Source: Pohlia nutans (taxonomy: Eukaryota > Streptophyta > Bryopsida > Bryales > Mniaceae). Taken from it: a stretch of DNA of 64,000 nucleotides. Positions 1-10,986 of this stretch are shown in pieces. Positions within the stretch are counted from its first letter, which is position 1; each line of letters begins with the position of its first letter. The stretch is taken from NCBI GenBank assembly GCA_022496805.1, contig CM040106.1, positions 7,626,001-7,690,000 of the forward strand, in the 5' to 3' direction. Position numbers and translations under genes: made by a program. The notes below the pieces were generated by a model, which made no database searches, was not told the origin of the DNA, and saw only the letters and a program-made list of their open reading frames with translations.

Positions 1-816
1 GTCAACTCTACTACCCGCCCAACTTCAGACATAATTTTGAACACAAAGACTTTGTCTAATTCCAATCCTTGATTGGAGAGCTTGTTCTTTTGGACAAAGG
101 ACCACTTACTTGAGCCGTGAAGCTTAGTGATGCTGTCCATAACTCCAAACCCGCGGAAGCATTTGAAGCCGGTTTCTTTATTGAAAATACAAGGCAAAAT
201 TTGCTCCTTACATCTATTGAAGAGTGGAAAGAGCTAACTGAGCTCTAGTGTCTTTGATTGCTCACCTTCATCGGCAATAAGCATGTCCCCGACCATCTCC
301 TTTGTAGCCTCCAAAACAATGGCAGAGTTAGTTGCAGTAGGAGTTTGCTGCACTTGCTCCTCGACTACGCTCTCGCCTCTTGCAATATCGTCATGATAAA
401 CATGGATCTTGATAAGGTGGTCGTCATTGCTAAAATGTACATGAACTTTGGTCATGTTGTCTTTAGCTGGAACATAATAAATTTTGGCATCGCAAGTTGC
501 AAGACACCAAGAATGAACTTTACATCATTTGCAAAGCAAAGTGGATCCTTCATCCTTTTGGAGGTTTAGATCCTACGTCAAAAACAAACGATGAGACTCC
601 ATCCCACTTAGCTTCATTAACAGCGGCCGTCCGATGCACGCATGTTAGAAAATCACATTCGACATTCTCACATTGTAGATGACCACAACAAAACGACGTA
701 TGGAAGATCAAACCTAAATCGTTCACAATGTTTGACATATAGGTACAAGTCCAAGCTTGCCTGTCATAGTGTTTGTCATTCCATAGAGTTGCTTTGCTCT
801 GTAGTCGAAAAATCAT
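1..816 (-). pseudogene. Decayed coding remnant, unrecognised family, possibly transposon-derived
   Basis: On the minus strand a protein-like reading runs from about 816 to the left edge, with at least one frame change between about 550 and 500 and one stop at 234-236. The first part (816-550) has a Cys/His-rich patch, reading HTSFCCGHLQCENVECDFL followed by TCVHRTAAVNEAKWDG, that looks like a zinc-binding module. The second part (about 500-237) reads ATCDAKIYYVPAKDNMTKVH and then an acidic stretch. After the stop the frame stays open to base 1. A Cys/His module followed by an acidic linker resembles repetitive transposase-like proteins of plants, but that is an impression and no family is assigned. 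The rest of the gene lies outside the window. Confidence 0.45.
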
Positions 817-1947
817 TATGGGATTTAGGAGTCCATAATTCCCACTGCAAATTCAAATTTTGTCAATTGTTGTTTAGTAGTGCCAAATCATTGAATTCTG
901 AATTATTGAGCAAGAAGGATATCTAGAGTATGCGTCAATTCTGAATTTTACTTTTAACTTTGAATATGGTAGCCAAAGAATGCCAAGCTGTTGATTGACA
1001 GCTTGGAATGAAGTTCTATAACATTTACTTATAGAAGTGTTTACCTAAGCGTAGTGTATATTGCTTATGTCTGGAGTATTAGAATAGCATCAAATCCTGC
1101 AAGCGCATAGAGATGAAGGAGAGAAGGTAGAGGAGGATAAGAAAAGAAGAGAAAGGAACTATATTTTAGTAGGTCTAAAACCCTAAGGAGAACTAGAATG
1201 TTGAGGAAAGAAAAAGTATATGCTATGGGTGTGGGCCGAGTTGAGCAAACAAGAAGTTCACCTACAATTTTGTTATTAATTTCGATTGCAAAGAGCCACA
1301 AATTAGGGGAGCAGCTAAGTCTTGGTAAAAACGAAGAAGACATGAAATCATGCAACAAGGAGAACATAGTAAGTACTAACCTATAGTATAAATTGTGAAT
1401 CTTCCAGGGAGTTGAGTAAAGAACTTAGTGAACACATTAGAATTAATTCTACATGAAGCCTGAGACAATTTGTTCTATCCAACACTATAGTAGTGATGAC
1501 AACGCAATAGTAACTGTGTGGATTCCAATATAGGGTATATTGTACCAATGCAGTGTAGCACTGATGAAAAATTCCTGTGGCGGAACGGTGTCTTCTGTAG
1601 AATCCTAGCCTTAAGACTCTTTTGTCAAGCACTTTAAGTATTTGTTCTTGTCGTGCAGGTGGCGAACTTGGAGGTCAAAGGTCCATTGTTTGGGATGGCT
1701 TCAAAGCAGCAAATGGAGGTGGAGAGCATCGGTTAGGGGAGCAAAGATGACTAGATGGAGATAAAGTGTATGAAGGATGAAGGTAAGCCTGGAGGTCATG
1801 TTTCACCTTTGTCAATAGCAGAGGTTTTGAGTACTTGGGGCATCGAGATTCACGGGTTTCAAGCTCTGGAGTTTCAAGTTCTGAGTGCTGGTTTTGACCT
1901 CATGGGTCATGCTCGTGAGCATTTGAGGGTTTCAAGTTCTTAATGGT
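817..1947. other. Non-coding spacer, no supported gene
   Basis: Short open frames occur on both strands but none has a recognisable motif or consistent composition. The last 120 bases (about 1830-1940) contain degenerate TTTCAAG/GAGTTTCAAG phrases that lead into the 64-bp minisatellite, so they may be its eroded edge. Confidence 0.5.
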
Positions 1948-2455
1948 GACCATGTTTTGCTCGTGCTTTTTGTTTGCCGGTACCGGTACTGCGCTTTTGA
2001 TTTCCTCCGAAGTTCAAGTTTTGCTCGTGCTCTTCGTCTGCCGGTACCGGCACTGCAATTTTGGTTTCCTCCAAAGTTCAAGTTTTGCTCGTGCTTTTGT
2101 CTGCCGGTACAAGCACTGCAATTTTGGTTTCTATCGATGTTCAAGTTTTGCTCGCGCTTTTGGTCTGCCGGTACCGACACTGCAATTTTAGTTTCCTCAA
2201 GTGTTCAAGTTTTGCTTGCGCTCTTGGTCTGCCGATACCGGCTCTGCGATTGTGGTTTCATCAGTTGATCAAGTTTTACTCGCGCTTTTCATCTGCCGGT
2301 AACGGCACTGCAATTCTGATTTGCTCAAGTGTTCAAGTTTTTTTCACGCTTTTGGTTTGCCGGTACCAGCACTGCAATTCTGATTTGCTCAAGTGTTCAA
2401 ATTTTTCTCGCGCTATTCCAGTGCCGGTATTGGCACTGTGATTTTGGTTTCCTCT
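1948..2455. repeat. 64-bp minisatellite, about eight copies
   Basis: The unit contains GTTCAAGTTTTGCTCG, then a T-rich stretch, then the palindrome-bearing TGCCGGTACCGGCACTGCAA, then TTTTGGTTTCCTC. GTTCAAG starts at 2012, 2076, 2139, 2203, (2267), 2331 and 2395, a spacing of 63-64 bases. Because 64 is not a multiple of three, a frame crossing the array passes through all three phases, which explains why several overlapping frames stay open here on both strands. I do not regard these as genes. Confidence 0.9.
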
Positions 2456-2524
2456 TTTTGGCAATCTCTTTAGAATTAGCGTGGCCAGCATATATTGAAC
2501 TGAAAAGTATAAATATACATATTT

Positions 2525-2800
2525 GTGCCACCTCCAAATGAATCAAACTTGAGAATTCTTAATCTTGTCATGGCTGCTTCGGGACCCCAATTAAACTGCT
2601 GGTATCGGCAGTCTTTTTTCCACAATTTCAAGGGTGCATTATATACCATTACAAAGGTATTCTCAAGACCTTTCCAATGGTATATTACACGCTCCAAGGT
2701 TCAAAAAATTGCTAACGCTACAGCAAAAAGGAACTCTGGTAGAATTGAACTTGAAAATTCTCAATCTTCTCTTGCCTGTTTTGGGACCCCAATTGAACTT
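2525..2800. repeat. Dispersed repeat with hairpin, two partial units
   Basis: Two related segments are present: about 2546-2600 (GAGAATTCTTAATCTTG ... GGGACCCCAATTAAACTG) and about 2752-2803 (GAAAATTCTCAATCTTC ... GGGACCCCAATTGAACTT). Between them, about 2645-2690, lies an imperfect hairpin with arms ATACCATTACAAAGGT and ACCTTTCCAATGGTAT. Relatives of the hairpin occur at about 27640, 27785 and 29465, so this is a dispersed family. No coding function is evident. Confidence 0.6.
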
Positions 2801-2801
2801 C

Positions 2802-4078
2802 CGGTTTTGCTCCCAAGCGTTTCTTCAATCCTCGGCAATTTAGGAACAACTCCAACAACTACCACCAGACGACGCAACGAATCAATAACTCCTAGCTGCA
2901 CTAGAACCGAAACCTCAACTGAACCTCGATTTAGCTGCATCCCGGTTACACCTTCCACATCCATGTTTACGCCAGTTCCGACAAGATCACGGACGTGCTC
3001 AATCCATGCATCACAGCGTTCGACCACAACCGATCCCGGGACATCAGTACCAGGTGCGACAACTTTTTGGATTTCATCCTCGACACCACCACCATCAGGT
3101 TCGTCCCAAACCCCCTATTCATTTTGATCATAATGATCACCCATGCATTTCTTGTCCGTCCAACTACCCAGAACCTTGACGTATTGTGGCTCCGAGAGTA
3201 CCTACGCCAACCTACTGACCAACCGGCAACACAACCGTTCCAAATCCTCCAGCCGGCCGGCGTTCTGCTTCTACCGCTCGAAAAGCGATACCGTAACCCG
3301 AATACAAAATTGGTAAGTGTCCCGAAACACATTGCCGTAAATTTGAATTTGCTATTAGATTAAATGGCGAAGTTAATACCCTGGTACAACTGGAATTATT
3401 TGGTAATTCCCTTACCGAGAAAGAGTCGAACTGATTTGCCTATCAAAGACGGATACATCCTACTATACATTGCAGGAGTTTTTTAACGCATTCAAAAGAC
3501 GCTACCGCACCATCAAGACAAACGACCAAACATACATCCAATTTCGCACAATCAATCAACAACCAAATGAATCGGTCGATGACTACGCCGAACGTCTTTA
3601 GCAACTAGCGAAAAATCTAATAGTACCACCGGATGATATGTTCATGTTGAGCAATTTTCGCGCTCGCTTATTGGAGTACTTACAGGTAGCCACGGTGGGA
3701 CTTCAACGACAGACATTCTTCGAAGCAGTGGACTCGGCACGCACTACAGAAGAAGGCCTACCCAAAACTTGACAACCAACCCCTCCATCAACCAGTACCG
3801 GGGACAACCCACGGCGAAACCTCAAATGCACCAGATGCGGACGCATGGGCCATGAATGGGCGATTTGTTACTGGAATCCGGCAAGTGACTACAAGAAGAA
3901 AACCGATACGGCTTCGATACATCAGATTCAAACTCAACCAACACCTACCCCGATAAGTACCGACACCCGTCGTAATCCTCGTATTGGCACCCCGGTACAA
4001 CAATACCTATGTAATGTATGCGGCTCGCTGGAGCACCCGGGACATCATTGCCCGCTCCTCTTGGACGATGAGGTTTAA
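2802..4078 (+). pseudogene. gag remnant of gypsy copy A
   Basis: Gag sequence in several frames. The capsid-like segment LVQLELFGNSLTEKESN is followed by a TGA at 3433-3435 where the family evidently has tryptophan. A further gag stretch runs to about 3770 with frame changes. Two CCHC zinc knuckles follow in one frame: CTRCGRMGHEWAIC (3827-3868) and CNVCGSLEHPGHHC (4010-4051), each matching C-x2-C-x4-H-x4-C. In element B the histidine of the first knuckle is Asn. Zinc knuckles of Gag bind the element RNA during packaging. The frame ends at a TAA at 4076-4078. Confidence 0.8.
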
Positions 4079-4108
4079 AAAGCCATCCAAAAGAAACTAC
4101 CCACAAAT

Positions 4109-5316
4109 TTGGGATCTTCGGTAGTCATTACCGATGTCCATATCGTCGACGTCCCTCACGTCGGCCCTCACACCCGGAGTCAGACGCATCGTCCGGACCT
4201 GGTAGTAACGGACGATCCCGCACCAACTACCGAAGCACCTCGCACCACTGAGACGTTTGATTGGCAAGCAGAAGAGCAGCTGCACGAAGAAATGATACAG
4301 ACTGTAATTGAGCTGCAAGACCTCTCGCCCTTGGAGCCGCCAACACCTCGCGTCCTTCCGACCTCTCCAGATAGCGCCATGAACATCTGCGACACCATTC
4401 TTCGACAAATCAAATCACAAACAATACAAGTCATTTTCAAAAACCTTATGGCTATTGCACCCAACAACACTGAACATATCCACCGCCATCTGGGACAGAA
4501 AGCCACTTCCTCCATCCCGGTAACCAAGACCACATTAGCGGTCCATTCGATAGTCGCGATTGACGTTTATCTGAGCAAAAATTGGCAATCATGCCGATTA
4601 TCTGAGCAAAAATTGGCAATCACCTGTTACATGACGTTTTGCTGGACGGAGGCTCGGGAGTCAATGTCATCATCGAAACCGAGCGACGCAGACTTGGACT
4701 ACCGACCCCAACCCCGGAACCTTTTAAATTAAAGATGGCCGACAGTTCCCTCGTCTAGCCTCTTGGCGTGCTAAGGGATATCAAAATCTTTATTCACAGT
4801 ATTCTCTATATCATTATTCTCACCGTCATTTCTTGTAAGGATGTCAATTCGGCATATATGCTATTGCTCGGTAGACCATGGTTTCGGGACGCTAGAGTAG
4901 TCCATGATTGGTCTAACGACCACATACAGATCATGGGTAATGGTACCATCCGAACAGTGCAGATTAACCTGGAATTAGGCTTTGAAGCCACAACTCCCGA
5001 AGCGCTAGTCTGCAACAACTACGTGGAGGGCCTTACCGATGAAGAAGAAATCATGGAAGGTAGCATACCAGTCGATGAAATACTGATCAGGGACAAGGTA
5101 AAAACCATTTCAGTAGCAAAATGGTCTCACAACAAGGAAGATCGGCTACGCGACCTCAACCTTGGTACCGATACCGACCCCAACATTATTCGCATCGACA
5201 CTACCATTCTACATTCCCTCCTACCAGAGGCCGAAGAATTATTCCACGCCTTCAAAGACGTCTTTGCATGGTCATACCATGATTTACGTGGCATTCCCGA
5301 ACACATCGCTCAATAG
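4109..5316 (+). pseudogene. Protease / pre-RT region of gypsy copy A
   Basis: The region holds an acidic linker (4109-4560), the remains of an aspartic protease, and the flap-to-RT linker. The protease active-site area (about 4630-4670, gene phrase LLDGGSGVNVI) is out of frame with its surroundings. A local tandem duplication of about 25 bases (4567-4591 and 4598-4622, TTATCTGAGCAAAAATTGGC at the start of each) disrupts it just upstream. The later protease phrase LLLGRPWFRDARVVHDWSND (about 4861-4920) is well preserved. The RT-proximal part ends HDLRGIPEHIAQ and then a TAG at 5314-5316. Bases 4780-4810 correspond to the uninterrupted version of the site where a CACTA-type element sits in element B. 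Confidence 0.75.
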
Positions 5317-6600
5317 AAGATCGAACTGGATACCAGCATTCCCTCAACCCATCAGCTACGCTACCGAATGAATCCCAATTATGCCGCAGCTGTCAAAACT
5401 GATCTCAACAAACTTTTGCAGGCCGGCTTTATAGACCAGTGGACTACGCCACCTGGTTATCGCTAATTGTCGTGGTACAAAAGAAGAACGGCAAACTTCG
5501 AATTTGTGTTGATTTCAGGCGTCTTAACCTAGCAACCAAGAAGGATCCATATCCACTGCCGTTTACCGAGGAAGTCCTCGACTCGATAGCAGGCCACGAA
5601 ATGTACTCCTTCCTCAACGGCTTCTCCGGATATCACCTGATCAAGATTGCACCCAAGGATCGACACAAGACGGTGTTCATTACCGACTGGTATGCCTTTG
5701 TTTGGGTAGTGATGCCCTTCTGCTTGAAGAACACTCCGCCGACGTACCAGCTCGCTGTCAACCAAGATTTCAAAGAATATCTCGGTGATTTCATGAAACT
5801 CTTCCTTGACGACTTCAGCATTTATAGTACTACCGAGACACACCTCGACAAACTCCGAACGTGTTTCACCAAATGCCGTGAGTTCAGTATAAGTCTCAAT
5901 CCCAAAAAATGTTGTTTTTTAGTTCGATCCGGCGTTATTCTTGGATATGTCGTGCCCTCCGAGGGCAAGTTCCTGACCCCAAGAAAATTGAGGCTCTCGT
6001 CACAATGCCTCACCTTGCAACATCTAGGACATCCAGGTCTTCAACGGACTAGCCCAATTCAACATATGTTTCATCCACGATTACGCCCAAATTATGGCAC
6101 CAATCACTATGCGTACAAGAAAAGATGAACCATTCACTTGGACTACCGGATGTAACCAGGCCTTTAGCGAGATAAAAAAGCGCTATGTCAATGCTCCTAT
6201 CCTCGTAGCAATCAATTGGAAGCTTGAATTTCACATTCATACGGATGCTTCCGATATTGCACTCGGAGCTATGCTAGCAAAAAAACCCTATCGGAAAAAT
6301 TGACCAGCCCATTGTCTACGCATCACAACTACTGAGCCGCGCAGAGAAGAATTACACGACTACCGAGCGCGAAGCTTTAGCTATGGTATACGCCATTAAC
6401 AAATTTCGACACTACCTCCTCGGGAACAGGTTCATTTTTTACGTAGACCACATGGCATTGATATATTTGGTGAACAAAACTCAGGTTTCCGGACGCACTG
6501 CTTGCTCGTTAGTATTATTTCTAGAGTTCGTCTTCACCGTCGTTTACAACCGGGCAAGACACACGGTATTGCCGATGCGCTCTCTCGAAACACGGTAGCC
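5317..6600 (+). pseudogene. Reverse transcriptase and RNase H remnant of gypsy copy A
   Basis: RT begins at about 5340 (LRYRMNPNYAAAV) and continues after a frame change near 5440. The motifs ICVDFRRLN, FLNGFSGYH and the catalytic FLDDFSIYS (about 5800-5826) are present. A frameshift near 5975 breaks the segment that in B reads DPKKIVALVTMP. The connection and RNase H follow from about 6125 (KDEPFTWTTGCNQAF, then FHIHTDASDIALGAML). Another frame change near 6290 precedes TTEREALAMVYAINKFRHYL and GNRFIFYVDHMALIYLVN. These are hallmarks of Ty3/gypsy Pol. The enzyme cannot be made from this copy. Confidence 0.85.
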
Positions 6601-7897
6601 GAACCGGCCACCGGAATTACCGATGCCACATTCGACGCTCAGCTATTCAGCATACAACCGGAGTGGCTCACCATCGTCCACGACTACCTCAAAATTCGAA
6701 CCTTCCCTTCCGACTAGAGTACTGAGCGCAAGAAAAGGTTAGCATACTGAGCCCTCCCATTCCAGTTAGTCGATGGCACCTTGTATCAACAAAGCATAAA
6801 CTTTTCCTTACAGAAGGTCATCTCCGGCGACCAAATCACATTGATCATCCGAGAGCTTCATCATGGCAACTAGGGAGGACATTTCTCTACTGAGATTACT
6901 ACTCGGAAAATCCTCCTCTCAGGCTACTAGTGGCCGTTCTAGCACAAAAACGTGTTCAAATATTGTCAAAGTTGCGATGAGTGTCAGCGCGTCGGTGGAC
7001 TCAAGAAAGCCATCACCGATAAATTACTTACCACCCTACCGACGGAACCTTTTATGAAATGGGGACTGGATTTTGTGGGCCCTCTCAAACGCAGAGTCCT
7101 AGACAACTGATACATTTTGGTAGCCATGGACTACGGCACCAAATGGGTCAAAGCGGTTGCACTCCGCGAGAACACCGCCAACGATACGGAAAATTCCTGT
7201 ATGACAACATCCTCACCCGTTTTGGCTGCCCACTCCATTACGTTAGCGACCAACGCGTACATTTCAACAACAAGGTCATTTACTCCCTTATGGAGCACTT
7301 CCACGTGCGCCACACCCCATCTACCACATACTATCCTCAAGGAAATGGCCAAGCCGAATCCACCAACAAGGTGATTGACCAACTCCTCCCGAAATTGGTT
7401 AATTACAATAGAACGGACTGGGACCGATACTTACCGACGGTCTTATTTGCCTACCGCACCGCATTCAAGATCGGTACTGGCCATACGCCGTTCCAACTTC
7501 TGTATGGCATCATCCCTTTAATGCTTACCGAGTATTTGGTACCAACCAAGACCACACCGACCGACCATTCACCAAGTCGGGTTCCTGCAGCCCGCACTGC
7601 CGATCTGGAGCGTTTGGATGAATCACGCTACCGAGCTCTCGAGACTCAAGGGATACCACAATGGAATTGCGCCCAATGGGATATCACTACGAGCCCGACA
7701 CACCATTTTGGAGTTGGAGATCTGGAACTCTGGTACCCCAAAGGTGCCAACATCCACCCCTGTAAGCTCAAAAATAAATGGTTTGGGCCTTATCGAGTTC
7801 AGTACCCATTATTTAATAATACGATATTACTCGGCGCTGTCCACAAATTTGATCCAGATCCGATTATAGTTAACATCAACAAGCTCAAACCTTACCA
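6601..7897 (+). pseudogene. Integrase remnant of gypsy copy A
   Basis: After the RNase H tail, the integrase N-terminal zinc segment is interrupted by stops and frame changes (6716-7058). The catalytic core is mostly open at 7059-7964 and neighbouring frames. LVAMDYGTKWVKAV carries the first Asp, YVSDQRVHFNN the second, and GNGQAESTNK keeps the glutamate of the DDE triad that element B has lost. The C-terminal part ends INKLKPY, after which similarity to B stops. The open frame continuing into 7898-7964 is repeat DNA, not integrase. Confidence 0.8.
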
Positions 7898-8020
7898 GGG
7901 TTGTTCGGACGCTAGGACGCGAACGTCCACTGGACGTAGACGTATGCGTCTCAGCGTCCGATGACTTTCAAAAATAGATTATTTTTACCTTGCGGTCGGG
8001 GGTTTTACCATATTGGACGG
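7898..8020. repeat. Junction with short hairpins
   Basis: Directly after gypsy copy A, about 7906-7961 holds nested inverted repeats. CGGACGCT at 7907 is matched by AGCGTCCG at about 7954, and inside them ACGTCCACTGGACGT is a perfect self-complementary stretch. The remainder is a short T-rich spacer. This marks a breakpoint between gypsy DNA and the CGGACGG-rich repeat. Confidence 0.5.
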
Positions 8021-8700
8021 CGGTTTAGAATAGCGGACGGCGCAATCAGACAATCGGCCGGCGCGATCAAAAAGTCAAACGAACGGAGAGGTCTTACGCC
8101 CATGTCCGACGGCCAGGTCGACCGCCCCCTTTGCAAGGGTTATACAGACGACGGACTCTTGTTCTTCATGTAAGACAACATCAACGAGATTTGAAGTCCT
8201 ATCCTCGTGCTGGTCTGATTTAAATGCACTGAAATCTGCGAAATCTAAGAATCTAGGGGCTCAATCTACGGGTCAGACGAGCAATTGGGTGCTCAATCGG
8301 ACAGTCGAGCGGCAGCCCGATTGTACGATTGAGATGTGTCCAACCGAACGGGCGAGCGGGTTTAGAATGGCGGACGGCAAGATTGACAGGCAAATGGCGC
8401 GATGGGAAAGTCGGACGGACGGAGAGGTCGAACGCCCATGTCCGACAGCCAAATCGACCGCTCGCGTCGCAAGGGCTGTTCGGACGGCGGACTCATTTTC
8501 TTCACGTAAGCCGACATCTACAAAATTTGGAGTCCCATCCTCGTGTAGGTCTGATTTAAATGGACTGAAATCCGCGAAATCTACAAATTTCGTGGCTCAT
8601 TCGACCTGTCGGACGGGCGATTGGGTGACTGATCGGACGGGCGAGTGGCTGCCCAATCGGACGCCTGAGAATTTGCCCGATTGGACAGTACAAGGGACGT
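8021..8700. repeat. CGGACGG-rich repeat, 337-bp tandem duplication
   Basis: Two diverged copies of one unit lie head to tail. TTTAGAA is at 8024 and 8361; ATTGGGTG is at 8283 and 8620; both are offset by 337 bases. The units share a GC-rich part full of CGGACGG, GATCGGACGG and similar words and an AT-richer part with GGTCTGATTTAAATG. Open frames through it read as Arg/Pro/Ile/Gly-rich nonsense and are not taken as genes. The same word set dominates 21841-22165 and 23585-24005. Confidence 0.8.
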
Positions 8701-10150
8701 TCGATCACAGTTTTAGACTCTATCCATACGGTTACATCCATGATTGCTATTCCCAATAAATTTGGATAATATCTAAAATAGGAAATTCAAAATTAATTTG
8801 TAATTCAATCACGAGTAAGATATTGCCAATCTACAGATGGAATTCTTTGTGATTGGTTGACATGTAATAGTGTAAGTGTAGTGAATTTTGGAGTTTTTGG
8901 GTTCTTTAAAATTATGAGTTCACTTATTTTAGAGAGCTTTAACACTAAAATCTTAAAAAATTTGGATGAATCACTACAACATGAAATGAGGCATAAAAAA
9001 TTCACAAATCATCCCTTTGTATTCGGATCACATACGTGCGAAGCTAACTTCCAATCAAATTTACAATAAAAAATCCACACTACAAAAGTGCATGACGGAT
9101 GAGAAATTTGGAATGAACTCTGTATATCGTCCAAAAGATGAACGCTTAGGCAGTTAGGGGTTTAGGTGCTAATTCAACATTGTTTTCAAAGATTCGTTTA
9201 CAAATGGGTGCTGGAAAACCTGAATGGAGTTGATGTTCGAAGCAAAGTTGTAAACGAGAGTGTGAAGGTAACACTTGTACGGTTGGATTCATTAGTCCAC
9301 AATGTCGTATGTTTAATTCAAACTGTCAACACAAATCCACAGATTGCAAATCCTAGTCAAAAACCATAAAGTTAGAAAAATTCCAATAACACATGGAAGA
9401 ACTATTCTCCAAAATAATAAAGAAAATTGAGGGTGTTTCTAAATTCTAATAACGTAAGGTACCCATGTGTGCAAAAAATTCCAAAATGGAGTACCGAGAC
9501 TCATGGCTGCAAAACCCACTAATATCATTGAACATATAGATAGCAAAATCCCAAAAACAATAAAACACATTAGGAGAAATCTGTAGTCACTAAGGAGCCT
9601 TTGCCTTTGGTACATGCTGATAATTTTAGGCAAAACCGTGCAATCTACAAGAGGACACCAATGGTGCCACCGTGGTTTCCAGCAGTGCAATTCTGTTGGT
9701 CGCGTCAATTGACGCTGCCAACACTGCAAACACTGCCAGCACTGCCAGCACTGCGACTTCCGACGCTGTCAGCGAGCAACCATTGCACCAATGGATTTAT
9801 ATGAAAAGGGGTACTTGGGAAGCCGGTTCACCTACCACGGTTTGTCTTACAGGGCCCCTTTGAGACCCCATTTTTCTCCTAATGTATGGAATTTTTTTTA
9901 ATAAATATCAAAAAACAAAATATTTCACTAATAGTGAACATAAGTCCAGGTGTTCTGTACATAAGCACACAGCAATAGCCATAGAACAATTCAATTCCGT
10001 TACTACCATTCCCAAACCCAAAAGAACTATATCACTATGTTTTGCATGTTACTCGTTTCTAAAATGCTCGTTCGGTACTGGCCACTTGTATGTGCTCCTA
10101 AAACGTGTCACTATATGAGTTAAACCTCCAACATTTTCTCGATTATGGCT
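8701..10150. other. AT-rich spacer with short 9-bp repeat
   Basis: No gene is supported. A small run of related 9-base units (CACTGCCAG, CACTGCAAA) sits at about 9717-9760 and gives a short open frame with Ala/Ser/Thr repeats. CACTACAAAAG at 9077 resembles the end of a CACTA transposon but no partner end was found. Confidence 0.5.
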
Positions 10151-10156
10151 GCAGAA

Positions 10157-10558
10157 TCAATTCAAATAGCTCTTGAACACGTCAGCCAAATCTTGTTGTC
10201 TCAATAATGATGAAGTTTCTCCAAGCGTCTGCAACTTCCAGTAATCCTTCGACATGTTGCCCTTGTTGATGCGCATAGCAATTTTTGCAACTCCATATGC
10301 CTCAGTTGTCTTCGTCACTGGTGGACGTATCTCCACATCAGCATTTGGCTTACGTACATAAGCAATCGTAGGATCCACCCACCACCGTTTTGCAAGATCC
10401 TTCTGCATTTCCTCAGTACTGTTGAACCCATATAGTGACTTCATTGGCTCCGTCAAAAAGGATAACATGCCCCAGTCACATACCCCAATGTATACACGCG
10501 TCTCGTCGGCAGGGAAATGAAAAAGGATATTATCAGGAGATGAATCATTGTGCAGGTT
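10157..10558 (-). pseudogene. 3' block of the kinase-like pseudogene
   Basis: This block is open from the gypsy insertion point to its stop. It carries the catalytic-loop-like HNDSSPDNILF, the CDWG segment about 20 residues later, then SLYGFNSTEEMQKDLAKRWW, KTTEAYGVAKIAMRINKGN and a C-terminal helical stretch ending VFKSYLN. The open frame extends upstream to about 10666 only because it runs into the gypsy LTR, so the residues read from 10559-10666 are not part of the gene. Confidence 0.7.
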
Positions 10559-10966
10559 TGATAATCGTAAATTAGGAGTTACCAGTAGGTCTACTGGTCT
10601 GAGTTTTACTCGAGTAATTTTCCAAGTGACCCCAGCAGGTAGATCTAGGAAACACTTTTTTACCAATCTGACCTAACTGTCAGATCTGGTTGTACTGTGG
10701 TATGAACGCAATAGAACCAACTTCATTGGCACGACACATTTTCCCAGATACTTGATTTCTTGTTTGAAGTATTCTCTTTTGATTTCATGCTTACTGAGAA
10801 GTTTTGTTTGTATTAGATTCTGATCAGTTTATCTCTCCTCGGTTTTGTGATAACCGACTTAGTTTTTAAGGTTCTGTCTCACATTCCGTTAGACTCCTTT
10901 TCTTCGGTAGCTACCGACCCCTCCGGTACTGATTACCAAGTAGGACCGTACCAGGAGGAGCTACCA
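10559..10966 (+). repeat. 5' LTR of gypsy element B
   Basis: It begins TGATAATCGTAAATTAGG and ends GAGCTACCA, so it has TG...CA ends, and is 408 bases. It aligns along its whole length with the 3' LTR. The TATA-like word of the 3' LTR (TATAAAAG) is TATGAACG here (about 10701-10708), so the promoter of this copy is probably dead. Confidence 0.95.
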
Positions 10967-10968
10967 TT

Positions 10969-10986
10969 TGGCGACCATCTAGTGTT
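10969..10986 (+). other. Candidate primer-binding site of gypsy B
   Basis: Two bases after the LTR the sequence reads TGGCGACCATCTAGTG. A primer site should begin TGG, the complement of the tRNA CCA end. Gypsy element C has TGGCGACCATGCTGGGG in the same place. The tRNA is not identified. Confidence 0.5.

Larger units (their letters stand above)
2802..7897 (+). mobile_element. Ty3/gypsy retrotransposon copy A, truncated and mutated
   Basis: This copy is collinear with gypsy element B from its mid-gag (about B 11470) to the end of its integrase (about B 17250). The order is gag, two zinc knuckles, protease, reverse transcriptase, RNase H, integrase. It has no LTRs, no 5' leader and none of the roughly 3-kb region that follows integrase in B. 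Homology starts abruptly near 2802 and stops near 7897, where CGGACGG-rich repeat DNA begins. Many stops and frameshifts are present, so it is a fossil. It retains some residues lost in B (a complete first zinc knuckle, the integrase glutamate), so the two copies decayed independently. Confidence 0.9.

Noticed and set aside
1943..2441. Overlapping plus- and minus-strand frames of 80-126 codons
   Set aside because: They are produced by a 64-bp tandem repeat without stops; the peptide repeats simply rotate through frames.
8289..8759. 156-codon frame rich in Arg, Thr and Gly
   Set aside because: It lies wholly in the CGGACGG-rich tandem repeat and has no domain-like segment.
10559..10666. N-terminal extension of the kinase-like frame into VKLRPVDLLVTPNLRL
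   Set aside because: These bases are the gypsy LTR, read by chance in the same frame; the host sequence continues at 20670.
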